Shown here piece by piece: positions 1 to 5,144 of a stretch of 8,479 nucleotides of DNA (positions within the stretch are counted from its first letter, which is position 1; each line of letters starts with the position of its first letter). Under the pieces are notes generated by a model. The model ran no database searches. It was not told the DNA's origin and was given only the letters and a program-made list of their open reading frames with translations. A program made the position numbers and the translations under genes. The stretch covers positions 1-8,479 of the forward strand of contig DPAW01000215.1 in the NCBI GenBank assembly GCA_003517285.1, read 5' to 3'. The stretch is from Verrucomicrobiales bacterium (GTDB lineage Bacteria > Verrucomicrobiota > Verrucomicrobiia > Limisphaerales > UBA1100).

Positions 1-752
1 GCGATCAGGAGTTCGCCGTTGTGCGGGATGATGGTGCCAAAGGATTCAAGGGATTCCTTGTTGGCTTCGCTGGGTCGCACGTGTTTCCAGAGGGTCTTGC
101 CGGTCTTGGGCTCCATGGCGAGGATGAAGGAAGGGTTGTTCGCCTTGCCGCGGCCGTGCACGGGTTCGTCGCGCTGGAGCACGGGCAGGTAAAGCTTGTC
201 CTCATAGAGTGTGGGCGTGGCGGAGAAGGTCCACTGAAAGGTAAAGTCGCCGTAGTCCTTCTGGATGTTGCGGGCCCAGAGTTTGTCGCCCTTCATGTTG
301 AACCCGACAAGGTCGCCGTTGCCGTAAAAGAACACCACGGTTTCACCGTCGGTCACGGGTGAAGGCGAGGCGTAGGTGCCGCGGTTGTCGAGACGGTAAT
401 CGGCGCCGTCGCCGTTGGGCCGGTAGCCGCTGCCGGCGTTGCGTTCCCATATGGTCTTACCGGTTTTGCGGTCGAGACAGAGCGCAAGCAATTGGCCCTT
501 GCCGCTGGCGGCGTTCTCAATGCGTGCAGAGCTCAGAAACACGCGGTCGCCAACGATGATCGGCGTGCCGGCGCCAGGGCCGGGCAGCTCGGTTTGCCAC
601 GCGATGTTTTCGGTTTTTGAGAACTTCACGGGCAGGTTCTTGCCGCTGGTGGCACCGTTGTAGTTCGGGCCGCGCCAGTTGGTCCAGTCTTCGGCCAGGG
701 CGCTGACACCTAGGCTGAGGACGGCGATTGTGAGGATGCTATTTTTGATCAT
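1..752 (-). CDS. Secreted PQQ-type beta-propeller protein (BamB-like), C-terminus beyond left edge
   Basis: The minus strand is open from an ATG at 752-750 to the left edge, giving the first 250 residues of a longer protein. It starts with a clear Sec signal peptide, MIKNSILTIAVLSLGVSALA, with probable cleavage before EDW. The mature part opens with DWTNWRGPN (about residues 22-30), the typical beginning of the PQQ-like/BamB-like propellers common in Verrucomicrobiota and Planctomycetota. Propeller-blade signatures follow: DRKTGKTIW (94-102), a 'GNGDLVGFNMKGDKLW' stretch (144-159) and EPKTGKTLW (214-222). The family fold is an eight-bladed propeller. Many members probably do not bind PQQ and act as exported scaffold or binding proteins, so an enzymatic role is not claimed. 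It lies 36 nt after the DUF6807 gene on the same strand, so it is probably the second gene of that operon. No Shine-Dalgarno sequence is seen. The family call is solid; the function is unknown. Confidence 0.87.
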   Translation of the reverse strand, partial: MIKNSILTIAVLSLGVSALAEDWTNWRGPNYNGATSGKNLPVKFSKTENIAWQTELPGPGAGTPIIVGDRVFLSSARIENAASGKGQLLALCLDRKTGKTIWERNAGSGYRPNGDGADYRLDNRGTYASPSPVTDGETVVFFYGNGDLVGFNMKGDKLWARNIQKDYGDFTFQWTFSATPTLYEDKLYLPVLQRDEPVHGRGKANNPSFILAMEPKTGKTLWKHVRPSEANKESLESFGTIIPHNGELLI

Positions 753-788
753 TATGGATTAGTTAAATTTGGACGGTGCGAGTTGGAG

Positions 789-1757
789 TTACTTCAGTGA
801 TTTTACAAATTCGCCGTAGGCCTTTTGGGCGGCGGCGCGCCAGCGGGTTTCCTGACCTTTGCTGGCCTGCGGTGGGAAACTCTCGAGGGCCGGCTGTTCG
901 CTGGGCGCAATGTGGAAGCGGTAATCGAGCTTCTGCGTCTCCCCTTTCTTCAGGTCTTTCTTGAAGAAAAAACCGAACCGGCCGTAGTTACGCCAGGACA
1001 GTTCTTCCACCGGTTGGTTGGGGCTGTTGAATTGCGTGGCGCTGTACCAATTGCCGCCGAGCTGGAATTGTAGGCGGTTCCACTTCCATTCCTTGCTCAA
1101 AATCTTGCCGTTACCGGCCACCTTGCCTTCGGGTTCCCAAAGGTAGCTGGTGAATTTCGTACCCTTGTCGGCCACCTCCGTGTGCGCGCGGAAATGACAG
1201 CCGGCATGTTGCAGATCGCCGCCCAATGTGAGGTCGCGTGCGGCGGTCAGTTCGGTGTGGAAATCCACCTGTGTCACGCCGTTGACTTTGGAGACTGTTA
1301 GTGTGCGGGTTTCGCTTACCAGTAGGTCATCGCTGTCACCTACTTTGCCGGTGCGCCACTCGATGTCTGCCACGATGGTCGCGCCGTTGTTGCTAGCCTT
1401 GGCGCTTTTGATTTCCTTAACGCGCATGATCTCACCCTTGTGAATGTGCCATAGGTCATACGTGCCACCGCTGATCACGCGCCAGCCGATGTAAATGCCC
1501 CGATGATGCGGGTATCGGCCTGTGTCTTTACCGTCAGGTCCCACGCCCGGGTTGGTGAGCAGCTCGCCTTTCGAGCCGTACACGTGCAGGAACGGTTTCT
1601 TCTGCCCCTCGCCAAATACAAAATGCGCGACTGGTTTGCCGTCTTCGGCAATCGCCAGCCCTTGGCCGGGAGCCTTCGGGTTAGCGGCGGGTTTCACCGT
1701 CCAAGCGGCTTGGACGGAAAGCGAAAGGAACAAGAAAAAGACGAGCAATTGTTTCAT
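789..1757 (-). CDS. Secreted DUF6807 (PmoA-like) family protein
   Basis: This gene encodes 322 residues, ATG at 1757-1755 and TAA at 791-789. The start is chosen because it opens directly into a Sec signal peptide, MKQLLVFFLFLSLSVQA (cleavage probably before AW at residue 18). The frame stays open a further 98 codons upstream, but that extension has no signal-like character and would overlap the divergent gene. The mature protein carries the HHRG motif (84-87, in RYPHHRGIYIGW), a following Trp/His-rich stretch (DLWHIHKG, 101-108), and a C-terminal half rich in Trp, Tyr and Phe (ELSWRNYGRFGFFFKKDL, 252-269). These fit the DUF6807 family, which databases have called 'methane oxygenase PmoA'. 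It is not the membrane subunit of methane monooxygenase: there are no transmembrane helices beyond the signal. The family is common in PVC genomes near carbohydrate-related genes and its activity is not established. It is the probable first gene of an operon with the beta-propeller gene. Confidence 0.87.
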   Translation of the reverse strand: MKQLLVFFLFLSLSVQAAWTVKPAANPKAPGQGLAIAEDGKPVAHFVFGEGQKKPFLHVYGSKGELLTNPGVGPDGKDTGRYPHHRGIYIGWRVISGGTYDLWHIHKGEIMRVKEIKSAKASNNGATIVADIEWRTGKVGDSDDLLVSETRTLTVSKVNGVTQVDFHTELTAARDLTLGGDLQHAGCHFRAHTEVADKGTKFTSYLWEPEGKVAGNGKILSKEWKWNRLQFQLGGNWYSATQFNSPNQPVEELSWRNYGRFGFFFKKDLKKGETQKLDYRFHIAPSEQPALESFPPQASKGQETRWRAAAQKAYGEFVKSLK

Positions 1758-1774
1758 GACAAAGGTGTGCGCCG

Positions 1775-1802
1775 ATGATGCCTGCACGGCGGTGGCGGTC
1801 AA
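1775..1802 (-). promoter_or_regulatory. Possible sigma70-type promoter for the DUF6807/propeller operon
   Basis: Read on the minus strand, TTGACC (1802-1797, five of six matches to the -35 consensus) is followed after 16 nt by CATCAT (1780-1775, four of six matches to the -10 consensus). Transcription would begin near 1768, giving a leader of only about 11 nt before the ATG at 1757. That fits a gene with no Shine-Dalgarno sequence. The match comes from reading by eye in a GC-rich region, so chance cannot be excluded. Confidence 0.25.
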
Positions 1803-1812
1803 GCTGGGATTG

Positions 1813-1831
1813 AAGGCGCAAGTAGCGCCTT
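1813..1831. repeat. Perfect inverted repeat in the divergent intergenic region (possible operator)
   Basis: The two arms AAGGCGC (1813-1819) and GCGCCTT (1825-1831) are exact reverse complements, separated by AAGTA. The repeat lies between the two divergent transcription units, 10 nt upstream of the possible -35 box of the minus-strand operon and 11 nt before the first candidate start of the plus-strand DUF1549/DUF1553 gene. No T-run follows on either strand, so it does not look like a terminator. It could be a binding site for a regulator acting on both units, or a hairpin in the leader of the plus-strand mRNA. No regulator gene is present in the window. Confidence 0.4.
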
Positions 1832-1842
1832 GGTGGCTCCGT

Positions 1843-3627
1843 ATGCGAATATTTTCGTTTGCTTTTATCATCCCGTCCGCAACCCTTGTGGAGATGAATT
1901 GGGGCCTGCCAATTTCAACTTGCCTGGCGTTCACCGCGGCTTTGGGCGCAGCGGAGCCTACGCTGTGGAGTTTGGAGCGGTTGCAAAAACCGGCAGCGCC
2001 CGCCGTGGGAGATTGGGGCCGGACGCCGGTGGACGGATTCATTACCGCCAAATTGCAGGCAGCAAATTTATCGCCTCAGCCCGAGGCGGATCGGCATACG
2101 TTGATCCGGCGTTTGACTCTCGGCCTCACTGGCCTGCCGCCGACGGTGGCAGAGATGGAGCAGTTTGTGAGGGATACAAAACCCGGTGCCTACGAACGTC
2201 TGGTCGATCGGTTACTGGCAAAGCCGGCGTTTGGTGAGCGATGGGGCCGACATTGGCTAGATGTCGTGCGTTTTGGTGAAAGCAGTGGGGAGCTGACTGT
2301 GAACGATGACAAGCCGCGGTCTAACGCATGGCGCTTTCGCGATGCAGTGATTCGCGCGCTAAATGAGGACGTGCCCTTTGATCAGTTTGTCCGGTTTCAT
2401 TTTGTGCCGGACGAAAAAAATAAGGAGCTGGGGCAGTTCATTCATCTGGGTACGCGGCTGCAGGATAATGCGAATCCGAACGATAAACAGTTTCATCGGT
2501 TGGACGATATGGTGGCGACCACCGGGGTGGCATTTCTTGGTATTAGTTTTGGCTGCGCTCGGTGTCATGATCATCCGGTGGATCCGATGTCGACCGAGGA
2601 ATATTATCAACTCACCGCGATGTTTTGGGATCAGGTGAAGGAAACGCCCAAAGCAAAACGTAAGACGATTCCACTTGAAATTAAGGAGCCGAGAGTACTT
2701 GGCAAAGGGAGTTGGCGTTCGCCCAAGCAGACGGTGCGGCCGGGTTTTCTTAAGGTGCTAAACCGCAGGGATGATGCGGAGTGGCTTCACGGAAAAAACG
2801 AGTTGGCCGCCTTAGGTAATTGGCTAACAAATCCTGAGCACGGCGCAGGTGAACTGCTCGCGCGCGTGATTGTTAATCGCCTGTGGCATCATCACTTCGG
2901 GCAGGGTCTGGTACGCACGCCGAATGATTTCGGGAACCTAGGCACGCGCCCGACGCATCCGCGGTTGCTGGATTATCTTGCGCGCCGGCTCATCGAGGGC
3001 GGTTGGCAGCTCAAGCCGATTCACCGGCTCATGGTCACCAGCGCCGTGTATCGGCAGGCGGGCACGGTGGACACCGCGCCGTTGAAGGTTGATGCCGAGA
3101 ACAACCTGCTCTGGCACTGGCGCCCCAACCGCCTAGAGGCCGAAGCGATCCGGGATTCGCTGCTGGCGGCGGCGGGCGTGTTGAATCCGGACCTGTACGG
3201 CCCGAGCATTTCGATCGGGCACGCGCGGCAGCAGGTGCGCGATGAACCGAGTAGCTGGCGGCGGTCGATTTATTTGCATGCGCATCGTTCGGCGAAACAT
3301 CCGACTCTGAGTTTGTTTGATCCGCCAGACTACTCTCAGAGCGTCGGCGCACGTACCACTGGTGCCACGCCCAATGGCGCGCTTTTCGCCCTAAACGCAC
3401 CGCTGGTTTGGGACCTCGCTAGTCATCTGGCCCGGCGCGTGCAATCCGAGGCTGGCGAAGAACCCGCGGCACAGGTGCAACGGTTGTATCGACTCACCCT
3501 TGCCCGCCCACCGCGCGCGGAGGAATTGAAGATTGGCTTACAATTGTTGGGGGCGGAAACTCCCGAAGCCCTGCGCTACTACTGCCACTTGGTGTTGGGC
3601 CTGAACGAAATGATTTACGTGAACTGA
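1843..3627 (+). CDS. Compact DUF1549/DUF1553 protein with CxxCH motif, exported
   Basis: This protein has 594 residues with ATG at 1843; an internal ATG at 1894 (577 residues) is a real alternative because it opens into a compact signal-like stretch ending LGAAEP. The frame is open back to 1522, but that part lies antisense to the DUF6807 gene and is unlikely to be coding. DUF1549 spans about 58-265, with RTPVDGFITAKL (60-71), LTGLPPT (95-101), ERWGRHWLDVVRF (132-144) and GCARCHDHPVDP (237-248), where Cys238, Cys241 and His242 form CxxCH. DUF1553 spans about 315-590, with ALGNWLTNPEH (323-333), RVIVNRLWHHHFGQGLVRTPNDFG (341-364), WRPNRLEAEAIRDSLLAAAG (426-445), and FDPPDYSQS (492-500). Many relatives are 700-1100 residues and begin with a PSCyt1 cytochrome-like domain. 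That domain is absent here, and the linker between the two domains is short. The biochemical role is unknown, and exported localisation is inferred. The stop overlaps the next start (TGATG). Confidence 0.93.
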   Translation: MRIFSFAFIIPSATLVEMNWGLPISTCLAFTAALGAAEPTLWSLERLQKPAAPAVGDWGRTPVDGFITAKLQAANLSPQPEADRHTLIRRLTLGLTGLPPTVAEMEQFVRDTKPGAYERLVDRLLAKPAFGERWGRHWLDVVRFGESSGELTVNDDKPRSNAWRFRDAVIRALNEDVPFDQFVRFHFVPDEKNKELGQFIHLGTRLQDNANPNDKQFHRLDDMVATTGVAFLGISFGCARCHDHPVDPMSTEEYYQLTAMFWDQVKETPKAKRKTIPLEIKEPRVLGKGSWRSPKQTVRPGFLKVLNRRDDAEWLHGKNELAALGNWLTNPEHGAGELLARVIVNRLWHHHFGQGLVRTPNDFGNLGTRPTHPRLLDYLARRLIEGGWQLKPIHRLMVTSAVYRQAGTVDTAPLKVDAENNLLWHWRPNRLEAEAIRDSLLAAAGVLNPDLYGPSISIGHARQQVRDEPSSWRRSIYLHAHRSAKHPTLSLFDPPDYSQSVGARTTGATPNGALFALNAPLVWDLASHLARRVQSEAGEEPAAQVQRLYRLTLARPPRAEELKIGLQLLGAETPEALRYYCHLVLGLNEMIYVN

Positions 3628-5042
3628 TGGACGACGCATTGCACATCGATCGCCGACAGTTTCTCGGGCAACTGAGTCTGGGTGGGTTGGCGTTGAACGA
3701 GATGCTGGCGTTGGAGGCGCAAGGGGCGTTGCTGCCGCGACCAGGGCATCATCGGCCACGCGCGAAGAATGTGATCATGGTGTTCATGTGCGGGGGGGCG
3801 AGTCATCTCGAGACATTTGATCACAAACCGAAGCTCAAGCAATGGGCCGGCAAAAAGGCTTCGGAGATTTTCAGTAATGATGATCTGCAGGGTTTTAATC
3901 CCGAAAAAACCGTGGAGAACTGCCAGATCCTGCCGCCGGTGTTTGATTTCAAACAACACGGCCAATGCGGCGCGTGGGTGAGCGAGATTTATCCACGATT
4001 AGCGGCGGTGGTGGACGAGATCACTTTTCTTAAGGGCGTGCACACCGATTCGGCGATCCATTCGGTCGGCGAAATCATCTGGCACACCGGCCATCAGCTT
4101 GCCGGCTTTCCGAGCATGGGTTCGTGGGTGACGTATGGCCTCGGCAGCGAACGCGCCGATCTGCCGGCGTACGTGGTGATGAAAGACGGCGTGAGCACCG
4201 CGGGCGATCAAGTCTTTCAACAAGGCATGTTGCCCGGACGCCATCAGGCGGCGGTGGCGCGCGTGGAAGCGGGCAAGACGCCGTTCCCGAACCTCAACCC
4301 GCGCCCCGGCCTCAGCCTTGAGCAGCGCCGACGCTATCTCGACACCCTCAATCACCTCAATCGCTTGCATCGCGATCGGCATCCTACCCAACCTGATCTC
4401 ACCGGCCGCATCGAGGCTTATGAGATGGCGTTTCGTATGCAGAAAAGTGCCACCGAAGTATTCGATCTATCGCGCGAACCGAAGAGTATGCACGCCCTCT
4501 ACGGCGACAATCAGTTTTCAAAACACTGCCTCACCGCGCGACGCCTTGTGGAAAACGGTGTGCGGTTCGTGGAGATCTTGGATGGTGCTACCGGCCGCAA
4601 ATGGGATGCTCACGGCAACCGCGGCGGACTCATTGGCAATCACTGGACCAACGCCGCCCGCACCGATCAGGGCCTTACGGCGCTGATCACCGACCTCAAG
4701 GCGCGGGGGATGCTCGATGAGACGTTGATCGTCTGGGCCACGGAATTCGGCCGGACACCGTTTGAGGAAGCAAACCGTGAAGTGAAGATCGGTCGCGGCC
4801 ATCATCATCGCGGTTTTACCCTTTGGATGGCTGGCGGCGGACTCAAGGGCGGTTTGACATACGGCGGCACCGATGACCTCGGCATGAACGCCATCCATAA
4901 CGCCGTGCACGTCCACGACATCCACGCGACCATTCTGCATTTACTGGGTTTGGATCACCTCCAACTCACCTACCGCCATAATAGTCGCGATCTGCGTTTA
5001 ACGGATGTGTTTGGAAAAGTGATCCACGGTATCGTGGCTTAA
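3627..5042 (+). CDS. DUF1501 family protein (alkaline phosphatase/sulfatase-like fold), Tat-type signal
   Basis: This protein has 471 residues. The ATG at 3627 shares its A with the TGA stop of the upstream gene, so translation is probably coupled. The N-terminus has twin arginines followed by a hydrophobic run (DRRQFLGQLSLGGLAL, 8-23), fitting Tat export of a folded, possibly metal-bearing protein. Family motifs run in order: FMCGGASHLETFDHKPK (53-69, usually GGPSHxDxFDPKP), GVHTDSAIHS (137-146), RRLVENGVRFVEI (305-317), KWDAHGN (325-331), LIVWATEFGRTP (367-378), GRGHHHRGFTLWMAGGG (389-405), and VHDIHATILHLLGLDH (429-444). The C-terminal NSRDLRLTDVFGKVI (452-466) is also family-typical. The Asp/His clusters resemble metal ligands of the alkaline phosphatase/sulfatase fold, but the formylglycine motif CxPxR of true sulfatases was not found, so a sulfatase call is not justified. 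DUF1501 genes commonly sit directly behind DUF1549/DUF1553 genes in PVC bacteria, as here. Substrate unknown. Confidence 0.95.
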   Translation: MDDALHIDRRQFLGQLSLGGLALNEMLALEAQGALLPRPGHHRPRAKNVIMVFMCGGASHLETFDHKPKLKQWAGKKASEIFSNDDLQGFNPEKTVENCQILPPVFDFKQHGQCGAWVSEIYPRLAAVVDEITFLKGVHTDSAIHSVGEIIWHTGHQLAGFPSMGSWVTYGLGSERADLPAYVVMKDGVSTAGDQVFQQGMLPGRHQAAVARVEAGKTPFPNLNPRPGLSLEQRRRYLDTLNHLNRLHRDRHPTQPDLTGRIEAYEMAFRMQKSATEVFDLSREPKSMHALYGDNQFSKHCLTARRLVENGVRFVEILDGATGRKWDAHGNRGGLIGNHWTNAARTDQGLTALITDLKARGMLDETLIVWATEFGRTPFEEANREVKIGRGHHHRGFTLWMAGGGLKGGLTYGGTDDLGMNAIHNAVHVHDIHATILHLLGLDHLQLTYRHNSRDLRLTDVFGKVIHGIVA

Positions 5043-5067
5043 ACAAATTTGGGGGTTAGGATTAGAC

Positions 5068-5096
5068 TTGTCTGGTGGGTGCCATGCAATTATTCA
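5068..5096 (+). promoter_or_regulatory. Weak candidate promoter for aceE-aceF
   Basis: TTGTCT (5068-5073) and TATTCA (5091-5096) are separated by 17 nt and could act as -35 and -10 boxes, with transcription starting near 5103. The matches to consensus are only four and three of six. It is listed because the PDH genes need some promoter unless they are read through from the DUF1501 gene, and this is the best spaced pair seen in the 102-nt gap. Confidence 0.18.
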
Positions 5097-5122
5097 TTGG
5101 GCAACCGGCAGTTGCACATGGC
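5081..5122 (+). repeat. Imperfect inverted repeat in the aceE upstream region
   Basis: GCCATGCAA (5081-5089) can pair with TTGCACATGGC (5112-5122), giving six plus three base pairs around a 2-nt CA bulge, with a 22-nt loop. The right arm contains the alternative aceE start codon at 5118. Its last three bases (5120-5122) are also the first three bases of the next hairpin, so the two structures cannot form together. Confidence 0.35.
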
Positions 5123-5143
5123 GGTTAAAAATTGCCTTTTTTT
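5120..5143 (+). terminator. Terminator-like hairpin with T7 run immediately before aceE
   Basis: GGCGGTT (5120-5126) pairs with AATTGCC (5130-5136) through a three-A loop; five pairs are Watson-Crick and two are G-U. Seven Ts follow directly (5137-5143), and the aceE ATG is at 5145. The form is that of an intrinsic terminator, but the stem is short and weak. It could end the DUF1549/DUF1553-DUF1501 transcript, act as an attenuator in the aceE leader, or be an accident of an AT-rich stretch in front of a start codon. If aceE starts at 5118 instead, this sequence is coding. Confidence 0.3.
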
Positions 5144-5144
5144 C

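Noticed and set aside
21..362. Plus-strand open frame of 113 codons
   Set aside because: It is antisense to the beta-propeller gene, whose frame shows clear signal peptide and blade motifs.
1813..1831. Reading the dyad as an intrinsic terminator
   Set aside because: There is no T-run after it on either strand, and it lies between divergent starts rather than after a stop.
1522..1842. Plus-strand open extension adding 107 residues to the DUF1549/DUF1553 protein
   Set aside because: Most of it is antisense to the DUF6807 coding region, and it shows no domain or signal peptide. It is probably open by chance.
1758..2051. Minus-strand open extension adding 98 residues to the DUF6807 protein
   Set aside because: It lacks family similarity, places the signal peptide internally and overlaps the divergent DUF1549/DUF1553 gene; the ATG at 1757 opens directly into a signal peptide.
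3035..3400. Minus-strand open frame of 121 codons, and similar ones at 3615-3965, 3999-4391 and 4518-4940
   Set aside because: These are shadows of the DUF1553 and DUF1501 genes, with Arg/His/Pro/Ala-rich composition typical of antisense frames and no recognisable domains.
3627..5042. Annotation of the DUF1501 gene as a sulfatase
   Set aside because: The CxPxR motif needed for the formylglycine nucleophile was not found; only the general fold family is supported.
5049..5117. In-frame TTG-initiated extension of aceE
   Set aside because: Its 23 codons give Trp/Cys-rich sequence unlike any E1 N-terminus, begin with a rare start codon, and cover the region most likely to hold the promoter or leader.
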